Shown in pieces: positions 18,351 through 26,557 of a DNA stretch of 64,000 nt (within the stretch, counting starts at the first letter, position 1; every line of letters starts with the position of its first letter). A model generated the notes under the pieces. It was given only the letters and a program-made list of their open reading frames with translations, was not told the DNA's origin and did no database searches. The DNA is taken from assembly GCA_035687245.1 (NCBI GenBank), contig DASRYH010000019.1:14621-78620 (forward strand), in the 5' to 3' direction. The DNA is from DASRYH01 sp035687245. GTDB lineage: Bacteria; Actinomycetota; Coriobacteriia; Anaerosomatales; PHET01. Position numbers and translations under genes: made by a program.

Positions 18351-19466
18351 CTAGCGGGTCCATGCCACGCCCGCTGCCGTAGCGGCAGCGACGTAGGCGG
18401 AGATGTCGTCGTTGGTGGCGGTTTCGGCATCGCGCACGCCATGGTAGGTGTCGCGGTACCAGCCGACGGTGCGGCTCAAGGCCTCGTGCACGTCGAACGC
18501 AGGGCGCCAACCGAGCAGGTCAGCGGCCTTCGAGTAGTCGAGTTTCAGAAAGCGTGCTTCGTGAACGGCGGGCGCTGTCAGCTGCGGTGTAGACCAGCCG
18601 CCGTCGCCCCAGCAGCCGATGACAGTCTCGACCACTTCGGCAACCGTGATATTGCCCGCCGGCGAGGGACCGAAGTTCCAGGCACCGTCGAACGGGTGCG
18701 TCTCGTCGCCGTCTGTGAACTGGCTCGCGGCCAGCCACAGGTAGCCGGAGAGCGGCTCGAGCACGTGCTGCCACGGGCGTACCGCTCCGGGATTGCGCAC
18801 GCCGATCTCGTCGCCCTCGGAGAGCGCGCGGATGCAGTCTGGGATGATGCGGTCGAGCGCCCAGTCACCGCCGCCGATGACGTTGCCGGCACGCGCCGAA
18901 GAGACGCTCGCGGTGCTGCCGGAGCCGTAGAACGAGCGGCGGTAGGCGGCGGTCACGAGCTCGGCGCAGCCCTTCGACGACGAGTAGGGGTCGTAGCCGC
19001 CCATCGGGTCGTTCTCGCGGTAGGCGTACTCCCACTCGTTGTTCTCGTAGCACTTGTCGCTCGTGACGTTGAGCACCACGCGCACCGACGCGACCGAGCG
19101 CGCAGCCTCAAGAACGTGGACGGTGCCCATCACGTTGGTGGCGTAGGTTTCGACCGGCTCGTCGTAAGACAGGCGCACGAGCGGCTGCGCGGCAAGGTGC
19201 ATGACGATCTCGGGCCGCGCGGCAACCATGACCTCGCGAAGGTGGTCGAGGTCGCGCACGTCGCCGATGTGGTGATCGATTCGAGATGCGAGGCCCAGCT
19301 GCTCAAAGAGGCTGGGGTCGGTCGGCGGCTCGAGCGAGTAGCCGGTCACTTCCGCGCCCAGAGAGAGAAGCCACGTGACGAGCCACGAGCCCTTGAAGCC
19401 GGTGTGGCCGGTCACGAAGACGCGGCGACCCTCGTAGACTCCGCCGAACAGCGGGGCGGACGGCAT
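18351..19466 (-). CDS. rfbG: CDP-glucose 4,6-dehydratase
   Basis: About 371 residues. FVTGHTGFKGSWL near the N-terminus, HLAAQPLVRLSY, NVTSDKCYEN, GGYDPYSSSKG (catalytic Tyr and Lys) and RPWQHVLEPLSGY are the RfbG/DdhB signatures. It converts CDP-glucose to CDP-4-keto-6-deoxyglucose, the substrate of RfbH. I chose the ATG at 19466, 5 bases past the rfbF stop with GGAAGG about 13 bases upstream; in-frame ATG 19478 and GTG 19475 overlap the rfbF end and are possible. Middle gene of rfbF-rfbG-rfbH. Confidence 0.93.
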   Translation of the reverse strand: MPSAPLFGGVYEGRRVFVTGHTGFKGSWLVTWLLSLGAEVTGYSLEPPTDPSLFEQLGLASRIDHHIGDVRDLDHLREVMVAARPEIVMHLAAQPLVRLSYDEPVETYATNVMGTVHVLEAARSVASVRVVLNVTSDKCYENNEWEYAYRENDPMGGYDPYSSSKGCAELVTAAYRRSFYGSGSTASVSSARAGNVIGGGDWALDRIIPDCIRALSEGDEIGVRNPGAVRPWQHVLEPLSGYLWLAASQFTDGDETHPFDGAWNFGPSPAGNITVAEVVETVIGCWGDGGWSTPQLTAPAVHEARFLKLDYSKAADLLGWRPAFDVHEALSRTVGWYRDTYHGVRDAETATNDDISAYVAAATAAGVAWTR

Positions 19467-19471
19467 GCCCG

Positions 19472-20242
19472 TCACCATACCTTCCAAGGTGCCTTGCCCG
19501 AGTTCCAGAGGTCCTCGAGGTAGCGCTTGTCGCGCAGGGTATCCATCGGCTGCCAGAAGTCAGCGTGCCGAAACGCCACGAGCTGACCCTCTTCGGCAGC
19601 CGAAGAGAGGGGATGGCCCTCGAAGATGGTGCTATCGGCCTCGATGCGGTCGAAGATCGCCGGCTCGAGCACGAAGAAGCCGCCGTTGATCCAGTCATCG
19701 TCGCCACGCGGCTTCTCACGGAAGCAGTCGATGCCGCCCTGGTCGTTGAGCTCGAGCGCGCCGAAGCGGCCGAGCGGCTGGACTGCGGTGAGCGTGGCTT
19801 CCTTGCCGTGGCTCTTGTGGAATGCGAGCAGCTCGGAGACGTCAACGTTTGAGACGCCGTCGCCATAGGTCAGCATGAACGTCTCGTTGCCCACATGCTC
19901 CTGAACGCGCTTGAGGCGACCGCCGGTCATCGTCGCGTCGCCTGTATCGACAACGGTCACACGCCACGGCGGATTATCGTCCTGGTGGACTTCGGTCTCA
20001 TGGGTGCGCATGTCGAAGGTGACGTCGCAGTTGTGCAACCAGAAGTTGTGGAAGTACTCCTTGATCATGTAGGCCTTGTAGCCCGCGCAGATCACGAAGT
20101 CGTTGAAGCCGTAGTGGCTATAGATCTTCATGATGTGCCACAGGATCGGTCGCTCGCCGATCTCGGCCATCGGCTTGGGACGCAGACCCGTCTCTTCAGA
20201 CAGGCGCGTGCCGAGACCACCTGCGAGTATGACCACCTTCAT
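19472..20242 (-). CDS. rfbF: Glucose-1-phosphate cytidylyltransferase
   Basis: 256 residues, the usual RfbF/DdhA length. MKVVILAGGLGTRLSEET, KPMAEIGERPILWHIMK, the acidic YGDGVSNVD, and WINGGFFVLEP with the C-terminal FWQPMDTLRDK are diagnostic. It makes CDP-glucose from glucose-1-phosphate and CTP. ATG 20242 follows AGGGGGTG. It is the first gene of the minus-strand operon rfbF-rfbG-rfbH-SDR-TPP enzyme-acyltransferase; the 172-base gap upstream holds a possible promoter. Confidence 0.94.
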   Translation of the reverse strand: MKVVILAGGLGTRLSEETGLRPKPMAEIGERPILWHIMKIYSHYGFNDFVICAGYKAYMIKEYFHNFWLHNCDVTFDMRTHETEVHQDDNPPWRVTVVDTGDATMTGGRLKRVQEHVGNETFMLTYGDGVSNVDVSELLAFHKSHGKEATLTAVQPLGRFGALELNDQGGIDCFREKPRGDDDWINGGFFVLEPAIFDRIEADSTIFEGHPLSSAAEEGQLVAFRHADFWQPMDTLRDKRYLEDLWNSGKAPWKVW

Positions 20243-20329
20243 CCGGACACCCCCTGGGAGCGCTTCGCTACGACAGATGGCGAGCAGGCAAAATAGCCCC
20301 CCGCCGAATTGACTCGTGGGAACCCGCAA

Positions 20330-20338
20330 AGTATATCA
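20330..20338 (-). promoter_or_regulatory. Possible extended -10 promoter element for the rfbFGH operon
   Basis: On the minus strand TGATATACT reads as an extended -10 (TGn then TATACT). It lies about 90 bases before the rfbF start in the only sizeable gap of this strand. I see no good -35 hexamer at 17 bases, so support is limited. Confidence 0.35.
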
Positions 20339-20414
20339 GGCAATAGCGGCCAGAGGCGGGGAGGCGGAGTGCGTTACGAAGCCGTCACGGGCCGAATGGC
20401 ACGCCCGTTGTGGA

Positions 20415-21578
20415 CTAGTAGTCGATATCCGTGAATCCAGCCGACTGAACGCGAGCGAGCAGCGCCGAATCCGCCAGCACATCGGCGATCTTGGCGGCAG
20501 CGTGACCGTCCCCGTAGGGGTTGGACGCGGTAGCGGCCACTTCCCGGTGGAGTGGGGAGGTCGCGTGCCGGATGGCCGCCGCGATGCTGTCGCGATCTGC
20601 TTGCGCGTGCACCACCGCGGCTGGGCGCAGCCGCCCTGACTGGCGGTGACCGATGTCGATGCTCGGTACACCAAGGGCGGGGACCTCGATCAGTCCGCTC
20701 GAGGAGTTGCCCACGACCGCCGCGCAGTTCTTGGTCGCCGAAAGGTAGCCACGCCACCCGAGCACGGTCACCAAGTCGGCCCGTGCGGCATTCGCTTCAA
20801 CCCACGACTCGATTGCGCTTCGCACGGCGCGCCCGCCGGCATCCAGGTTGGGCGCCGTGAACAGGACGCGGAACTCAGGCACCGCATCGAGAGCCGCCAG
20901 CAGCTCGTAGAGCTCACCGAGAGACTCGCCGCCGCGCGTGACTGGGTGGAAGGTGACCAGCAGCGTACTGCCGTCGCACACCACGCCGTGTACCGACTCG
21001 AACTCGTCTTCATCGAGCAGCTCCGTGCCGCGGACGTTGTCGACGGCCAGCGCGCCGGTGTTGAAGACGCCGATCGCCGGCTCGCCCATCTGCACGATGC
21101 GCTTGCGGTAGACCTCGGTAGAGGCGAAGTGCAGTGTCGAGAGCTTGGTGATGGCGTGTCGGAACGCATCGTCGAGCGAGCCGAAGGTCAGCTCGCCGCC
21201 GTGAATGTGAGCGACGGGGATGTCGAGGATGGTGGCTGCCGAAGCCGCCGCAAACGCCTCGAAGCGGTCTCCGAGGATGACGACGATGTCGGGGGATGCT
21301 ACGTCGAGCGCGTCGGCTATGAGCCGGATGCCTTCGCCCGTCGCGTGCGCGGTGGCAAGCCGGTCGTCGCCTTCGGCAGGCAGCGCGATGCGATGTGCTA
21401 CCTCAAAGCCGTCGGCGACGATAGCGTCGACGGTCATGCCCTGCTCGGCCACGAGATGGGAGCCGGTGGCCAATACGTCGAGCTGGAAGCGGTCGTCCTC
21501 ACGAAGCACGACCAGCAGCGGACGCAGCAGGCCGTAGTCGGCGCGTCCTGTAGTGACAACGGTGACCTTCACGCTCAT
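20415..21578 (-). CDS. UDP-/GDP-HexNAc 2-epimerase, hydrolysing (NeuC/LegG family)
   Basis: 387 residues, GT-B-fold epimerase. TTGRADYGLLRPLL at the N-terminus, ILGDRFEAFAAA, AHIHGGELTFGSLDDAFRHAITK and GNSSSGLIE match the NeuC/LegG hydrolysing class rather than WecB. It releases ManNAc or, in the legionaminic pathway, 2,4-diacetamido-2,4,6-trideoxymannose from the nucleotide sugar. The start overlaps the synthase stop by ATGA. Neighbouring LegB/LegC/PtmE-like genes make the LegG role more likely than a plain sialic-acid NeuC. Last gene of the nonulosonate operon. Confidence 0.88.
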   Translation of the reverse strand: MSVKVTVVTTGRADYGLLRPLLVVLREDDRFQLDVLATGSHLVAEQGMTVDAIVADGFEVAHRIALPAEGDDRLATAHATGEGIRLIADALDVASPDIVVILGDRFEAFAAASAATILDIPVAHIHGGELTFGSLDDAFRHAITKLSTLHFASTEVYRKRIVQMGEPAIGVFNTGALAVDNVRGTELLDEDEFESVHGVVCDGSTLLVTFHPVTRGGESLGELYELLAALDAVPEFRVLFTAPNLDAGGRAVRSAIESWVEANAARADLVTVLGWRGYLSATKNCAAVVGNSSSGLIEVPALGVPSIDIGHRQSGRLRPAAVVHAQADRDSIAAAIRHATSPLHREVAATASNPYGDGHAAAKIADVLADSALLARVQSAGFTDIDY

Positions 21579-22579
21579 AGCTCGATCATCTCATCGGGGG
21601 CGAAGGCGCGTGGGGCCTGCTGGCCTATGACGGAGTCCCACAGCATCGGGCTCAGCCCCGTACCCGGCCTCTTGGTGGTGAGGTTGGCCTCGGTGAACGT
21701 CTCGCCTTTGGCGATTCCGGCGGCCGCAACGATGCTCTTGCGCACGAGCGGCATGTTGCGCGACTCAGTGGGCGTGGGCACCTTGTGGCCGTCGCCGAGA
21801 GCGACCGAGACGTTTCTTACCGCTGTGACCAGCGAGGCGAGCTCATCGGGCTCGACGCTCGCGGCGTGGTCGGGGCCGGGTAGCGAGCGGTCGAGCGTGA
21901 AGTGCTTCTCGACCACCGTCGCGCCCAGTGCGGCCGCAGCGACCGATACTTCGATGCCACGCGTGTGGTCGGAGTAGCCGATCTCGATGCCGAAGCGATC
22001 GCGGATCTCCGCCATCGCAAGCAGGTTCACTTCGTCGAAGGGCGTGGGGTACTCGGTGGTGCAGTGCAAGACCGTGATTCGGGATCGCTCCAGCCCGGCG
22101 GCTTCGAGGGCCTCGATGGCCGCGGCGATCTCGTCCAGCGTCGCCATGCCCGTAGAAAGCAAGACGCTCTCGGCGCACGCAGCGATCTCTCGCAGCATCG
22201 GCAGGTTCGTGATCTCGCCCGAGGCGATTTTGAACTCGCGGGCGCCGAGCGAGGCGAGCAGGCGCACGCTGGGGATGTCAAAGGGCGAGGAGAGGAAGGC
22301 GATTCCGCGGTCGGCACACGCTGCGAGCAGGCGCTCATGCGAGGGTGCATCGAGCTGCAGCGCCCTGAGCATCTCGAGCTGGGAGCCGTCACCTGTCTGG
22401 GTCTTCTGGTAGTCGGCCTTCTGCGCGGCAGGTGAGACGAGCGCCTCAGGCACGAAGCTTTGGAACTTGATCGCGTCTGCGCCCGCGTCAGCGGCCGCGT
22501 CAACCATCGCAAGCGCGCGGTCAGGCGAACCGTTGTGGTTCACGCCGGCTTCGGCAATGACACGAACCCGCGACATCAT
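21575..22579 (-). CDS. Nonulosonic acid synthase (NeuB/LegI family)
   Basis: 334 residues: a TIM barrel (about 1-255) plus C-terminal SAF/antifreeze-like domain (about 270-334). Motifs EAGVNHNG, FQSF, HCTTEYPTP, EKHFTLDRSLPGPDH and RKSIVAA are those of sialic/legionaminic acid synthases. It condenses PEP with ManNAc or the 2,4-diacetamido hexose to a nine-carbon acid. The start is the first of two ATGs in ATGATG at 22579, overlapping the preceding gene stop; the frame running on to 23044 is antisense-like read-through of neuD. Legionaminate is preferred over neuraminate because of the flanking genes. Confidence 0.9.
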   Translation of the reverse strand: MMSRVRVIAEAGVNHNGSPDRALAMVDAAADAGADAIKFQSFVPEALVSPAAQKADYQKTQTGDGSQLEMLRALQLDAPSHERLLAACADRGIAFLSSPFDIPSVRLLASLGAREFKIASGEITNLPMLREIAACAESVLLSTGMATLDEIAAAIEALEAAGLERSRITVLHCTTEYPTPFDEVNLLAMAEIRDRFGIEIGYSDHTRGIEVSVAAAALGATVVEKHFTLDRSLPGPDHAASVEPDELASLVTAVRNVSVALGDGHKVPTPTESRNMPLVRKSIVAAAGIAKGETFTEANLTTKRPGTGLSPMLWDSVIGQQAPRAFAPDEMIEL

Positions 22580-23214
22580 TCGCCTGCCTTGGGGCGGCAG
22601 GGATTGCCGAAGGCGATGGTGCCCGCGTCGATGTCGTCGACAACGACGCTTCCCACGCCGATGACCGCACCAGTGCCTATGCGAGCGCCTTGGATGACCG
22701 ATGCGCCGGTTCCCACATGTGCGTCGTCGCCGACGATCACATCCCCGCTCAATGTCGCGCTCGGGGCGATATGCGCAAAGGCGCCGACCATGCAGTCGTG
22801 GTCGATCACGGCGCCGGAGTTGACGATGGCGAAGTCGCCGACTGTGACACCTGGACCCACGACAGCTCCGGCGCCGATGAAGACGCCCGTGCCGAGGGTG
22901 GCGTTCGGCGAGACATACGCGGTGCGATGCACGACCGTCTCGAAGTGGAAGCTCATCGCACTCGCGCGCTCGACTGCCGCGCGGCGGGCGGTCGTATCGC
23001 CGACCGATCCGATGCCGAGTACAGCGCGGTAGGTGCCCTCGCAAAACAGGCGCTCGAGGTCGGCGTCGGAACCGATGACCGGGAGGCCGCCCACGGTCTG
23101 ACCAGGCGTCTGCTCGCGATCGATCGCTCCGGAAGGCTCGATTCCGGCAGAACGCAGTGCGTCGATGACGCTGTTCGCGTGTCCGCCGGCTCCGATAACG
23201 ATAAGTCCGCTCAT
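22576..23214 (-). CDS. NeuD/PglD-type acetyltransferase with left-handed beta-helix
   Basis: 212 residues. An N-terminal Rossmann-like part (GLIVIGAGGHANSVIDAL) is followed from about residue 95 by hexapeptide repeats with the catalytic His region VIDHDCMVG, then IAPSATLSG. This is the NeuD/PglD family. In this setting it probably N-acetylates the 4-amino group of the GDP- or UDP-4-amino-6-deoxy sugar made by the LegC-like enzyme (LegH role); sialic-acid O-acetylation is the alternative. ATG 23214 sits 8 bases after the previous stop with a weak ribosome-binding site. Confidence 0.85.
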   Translation of the reverse strand: MSGLIVIGAGGHANSVIDALRSAGIEPSGAIDREQTPGQTVGGLPVIGSDADLERLFCEGTYRAVLGIGSVGDTTARRAAVERASAMSFHFETVVHRTAYVSPNATLGTGVFIGAGAVVGPGVTVGDFAIVNSGAVIDHDCMVGAFAHIAPSATLSGDVIVGDDAHVGTGASVIQGARIGTGAVIGVGSVVVDDIDAGTIAFGNPCRPKAGE

Positions 23215-23222
23215 CGTCGTGG

Positions 23223-24287
23223 CTACCTGATCCCGAGGCGATCGAGCGTGTCTTGAAGCTCCTCGATCTGCCCGATGTCGAGCCAGGAACGCTCCGCGAT
23301 GGGGTAGACGCCCACGTTGCGCCCGGCCGCCTTGGTCATCTCGATGAGGTCGGTCGCATCGGTGAAGGTGTCGTCCTTGATCAGATCGAGGACATCGGAC
23401 TCCATGACATAGACGCCGGTGGAGACGAGCATGTCGAAACGCGGCTTCTCGCGGAGATTCTCGAGCATTCCGCCCTCGCCGACGTCGCACACGCCGTAAG
23501 GCAGAACGACCGACTGCATCGACGCGATGATCGTGATCGCGTTGTTGTGGCTGCGGTGATAGTCGATCGCGCAGGAGTACTCCGTGTCGATAATGGTGTC
23601 GCAGTTGGCGAGGATGAAGGTGCCATCGATGTCGCGCGCCATGAGCTTGAGACTGCCGGCGGTCCCGAGAGGCTTGTCCTCGTCGTAGAAGCGCAGGCCG
23701 TAGTCGAGTCGAACGTCACTGAAGTAGGCGCGAATCAGGCTCGACTTGTGGTTGAGAGAGACCAGGAAGTCGCTCACGCCCTGCTCGTGGAAGCGATCCA
23801 TGATGAGCTGCAGAATCGGGATGTCGCCAACGGGCATGAGGGGCTTGGGGAGGATGCGCGTGAACGGCTGCAGCCTCGTGCCCTTTCCGCCTGCCATGAT
23901 CGCGACCGGAACGTCGATCGTAGTGTGAAACCCGCGTGGCTTGCCGAAGACGTCGTTCCAGCGAATCGCATCGATCAGCCGGCCGTCATCGTCGAGCACG
24001 GGAATCGCCTCGAGCTGACGGTCGAGGAAGATCTCGCGCACGTGCTCTTCGGAGAAGCCCTTGCGCACCACCACGGGCTCGTCGTTCATTGCCATCGATA
24101 CCGGGTCGCTTAGTTGGCGACCTGCGAGGATGTGCCGACGGATGTCGCCGTCGGTGAGCACGCCAAGGAGGATCTCGCCGGCGCTGGCCACGAACAGGAT
24201 GCCTCCGGTCCCGTGGTTCAACGTCTCGAGAGCCTCGATGACAGAGATGTTCGGTGTGACGATTGCGTTCTTGATGCGGTCGGTCAT
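23223..24287 (-). CDS. CBS-domain nucleotidyltransferase, PtmE-like
   Basis: 354 residues in two parts: a CBS pair (about 1-118, with TDGDIRR at 45-51) and a sugar-nucleotidyltransferase domain from about 125 (AGGKGTRLQPFT at 132-143, KPLMPVGDIP, ANCDTI). This order is that of Campylobacter PtmE, which makes GDP-glucosamine for legionaminic acid synthesis. That suggests the nonulosonate here is built on GDP-linked rather than UDP-linked GlcNAc; substrate is inferred from family and context. ATG 24287 follows GAGGC; it starts 7 bases after the aminotransferase stop. Confidence 0.85.
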   Translation of the reverse strand: MTDRIKNAIVTPNISVIEALETLNHGTGGILFVASAGEILLGVLTDGDIRRHILAGRQLSDPVSMAMNDEPVVVRKGFSEEHVREIFLDRQLEAIPVLDDDGRLIDAIRWNDVFGKPRGFHTTIDVPVAIMAGGKGTRLQPFTRILPKPLMPVGDIPILQLIMDRFHEQGVSDFLVSLNHKSSLIRAYFSDVRLDYGLRFYDEDKPLGTAGSLKLMARDIDGTFILANCDTIIDTEYSCAIDYHRSHNNAITIIASMQSVVLPYGVCDVGEGGMLENLREKPRFDMLVSTGVYVMESDVLDLIKDDTFTDATDLIEMTKAAGRNVGVYPIAERSWLDIGQIEELQDTLDRLGIR

Positions 24288-24294
24288 TCGGCCT

Positions 24295-25473
24295 CTAGCC
24301 TCTCGCAAGCGACCTGATCGTCGAAACGACGCGGTCGACATCGGCTTCGGTCAAGTCGCTACTGCATGGCACGTTCAGAATACGCTCCCAGAACCAGACT
24401 GCACGCTCAGGGCTGACCACGCGACAACCAGCGTAGGGAGCGTTCATGTGCACGGGCAGCCAAAGCGGCCTGCTCTGGATCTTCGCTTCCGAAAGGGCCT
24501 GCATCAGCGCCTCGCGGTCCATCCCAAACTCATCGGCGTCCACCAGCAGCGTGAAGAACCAGGAGTTGGAGAAGGTTCCTTCGGGTGCCTGCATGACAGT
24601 GATGCCCGGCACGTCGGCGAGTCCCTCGGTGTAGCGCGCCCGGTTGCGGCGCTTGGTCTCGATGAAGCTTTCGATCTGCTCCATCTGCGCGACGCCGATG
24701 GCGGCCGACACGTTGGTGAGCGCGTAGTTGAAGCCTACCGTGCCATGCACGTAGCGGACCGGATCGTCCTTGGCCTGGCCGACGAGGTAGCGCGCGCGCT
24801 TCGCGAACTCCTCGTCGTCGGTGACGATCATGCCGCCACCGCCGGTGGTGATGAGCTTGTTGCCGTTGAAGGAGAACGCGCCGGCCATGCCCAGCGTGCC
24901 CGTGTAGCGGCCAGCCAGCGGACCTTGTGTGTAGTAGGAGCCGAGGCTTTCGGTAGCGTCCTCGATGACTGCCAGCCCGAAGCGTTCGGCAATCTCGAGA
25001 ACGCGCACCATGTCGCACGGATCGCCGAAGATGTGCACCGGCATTATCGCCTTCACGCGAAGGCCAGTGACGTCGTCAACGAGTTCGCCGCCGGTGTCGA
25101 TACTGTCCAGATACGCCTCGAGCGCGTCGGCATCCAGCCCCAGGTGCTCGTCACATCCAACAAGGATGGGCTGCGCGCCCGTGTAGTGGACCGCGTTTGC
25201 CGAAGCGATGAAGGTTGCCGTCGGCACGATCACCGCGTCACCGGCGCCCACGCCGGCAATCGACAGTGCCACGTGCAGCGCAGCGGTGCCGGTAGTGGTG
25301 GCGACGGCGAATCGCGCTCCGGTCAGCGCCCTGACGGCGTCTTCAAAGCGGGTGACATAGGCGCCCGCGCCGGAGAGCCAACCGGTGTTGAGGCAGTCCT
25401 CGGTGTAGGCCCACTCGTTGCCCCGCACCACCGGGACGGACAGCGGCAGAAACTCGTGCGCGCCATCAGACAT
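24295..25473 (-). CDS. PLP aminotransferase of the LegC type (DegT/DnrJ/EryC1)
   Basis: 392 residues. It begins LPLSVPVVRGNEW, carries GTAALHVAL, EDATESLGSYY and FSFNGNKLITTGGGG, with Lys206 as the PLP-binding residue, so unlike rfbH it is an active aminotransferase. LegC aminates GDP-4-keto-6-deoxy-GlcNAc at C-4. The start at 25473 overlaps the legB-like stop by 8 bases; the longer frame lies inside legB. The neighbours on both sides match legionaminic acid synthesis. Confidence 0.87.
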   Translation of the reverse strand: MSDGAHEFLPLSVPVVRGNEWAYTEDCLNTGWLSGAGAYVTRFEDAVRALTGARFAVATTTGTAALHVALSIAGVGAGDAVIVPTATFIASANAVHYTGAQPILVGCDEHLGLDADALEAYLDSIDTGGELVDDVTGLRVKAIMPVHIFGDPCDMVRVLEIAERFGLAVIEDATESLGSYYTQGPLAGRYTGTLGMAGAFSFNGNKLITTGGGGMIVTDDEEFAKRARYLVGQAKDDPVRYVHGTVGFNYALTNVSAAIGVAQMEQIESFIETKRRNRARYTEGLADVPGITVMQAPEGTFSNSWFFTLLVDADEFGMDREALMQALSEAKIQSRPLWLPVHMNAPYAGCRVVSPERAVWFWERILNVPCSSDLTEADVDRVVSTIRSLARG

Positions 25474-26464
25474 TGTAGATATCCCAACGGTAGCGGCTGA
25501 GGTTGGCCGGGTCGCTGAACCACTCGATGGTCTCGGCGAGGCCTTCTTCGAGTGTGTACTTCGGCGCCCAGTCGGTGAGCGACTTGATGAGCGTGGTGTC
25601 GGCGAGAAGGCGCTCGACCTCGCTCTTCTCGGGACGCAGGCGCTCGTCGGAGGAGATGATCTCAGTGCCAGGGCGCACCATATCGATGAGCAGCTGGGCC
25701 AGCTCGCCGACGGTGATCTCACGGCCGGAGCCGATGTTGACGTCGCGACCGATCGCCTCGTCGCACTCGGTGAGCGCGATCATGCCGGCCACGGTGTCCT
25801 TGGCGAAGTTCAGGTCACGGGTGGGGTGCAGCGACCCGAGCTTGATCTGCTCGGCACCGCCACACAGCTGCGTGATGATCGTGGGGATGACGGCACGCGC
25901 GGACTGGCGCGGGCCGTAGGTGTTGAACGGTCGAACCGTCACGACCGGCAGGTCGAAGGAGCGGTAGTAGGACTCGGCCATCTTGTCGGCGCCGATCTTG
26001 GAGGCAGAGTACGGCGACTGCCCCTGTAGCGGGTGCTTCTCGTCGATGGGAGCGTACTGAGCCGTGCCGTAGACCTCTGAGGTGCTGGTGACGGCGACGC
26101 GCTCGAGCTCGAAGTCGCGCGCAGCCTGCAGCACGTTGAGCGTGCCGCGGATGTTGGTGTCGACGTAGGAGTCGGGCGCGAAGTACGAGTAGGGGATGGC
26201 GATGAGGGCCGCCAGATGCATGCAGACGTCGGCGTCCTCGAGCGACTTGCGGACGAACACGGCGTCGCGCACGTCGCCCATCACGACCTCTATGGAGTTC
26301 TGGATCTCTGCGGGCAGCGTATCGAGCCAGCCGCGGGAGCCGAACGAGTTGTAGTAGGTGAAGGCGCGCACGTCGGCACCATGCTCAACGAGGGCTTCTA
26401 CCAGATGGCTACCGATGAAGCCGTCGGATCCGGTGACGACGACCTTCTTGCCGCGCAACTGCAT
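25466..26464 (-). CDS. NAD-dependent 4,6-dehydratase of the LegB type
   Basis: 332 residues, extended SDR: TGSDGFIGSH at 11-20, TSTSEVYG, SPYSASKIGADK (catalytic Tyr and Lys) and RPFNTYGPRQSARAVIPTII, the last being typical of the LegB/GDP- or UDP-GlcNAc 4,6-dehydratase group. It is first in the legB-legC-ptmE-neuD-neuB-neuC run and supplies the 4-keto-6-deoxy sugar to the aminotransferase. ATG 26464 follows AGGAG. Confidence 0.88.
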   Translation of the reverse strand: MQLRGKKVVVTGSDGFIGSHLVEALVEHGADVRAFTYYNSFGSRGWLDTLPAEIQNSIEVVMGDVRDAVFVRKSLEDADVCMHLAALIAIPYSYFAPDSYVDTNIRGTLNVLQAARDFELERVAVTSTSEVYGTAQYAPIDEKHPLQGQSPYSASKIGADKMAESYYRSFDLPVVTVRPFNTYGPRQSARAVIPTIITQLCGGAEQIKLGSLHPTRDLNFAKDTVAGMIALTECDEAIGRDVNIGSGREITVGELAQLLIDMVRPGTEIISSDERLRPEKSEVERLLADTTLIKSLTDWAPKYTLEEGLAETIEWFSDPANLSRYRWDIYNV

Positions 26465-26557
26465 ATCGAGTGGCTCCTGTCACTTCGTTTTCAAGTTCGA
26501 TGGTTCGGGTCGTAATTGTAACGCTAGGCAAGGGCCCGGCCGTCACGTGCGCGGGCG

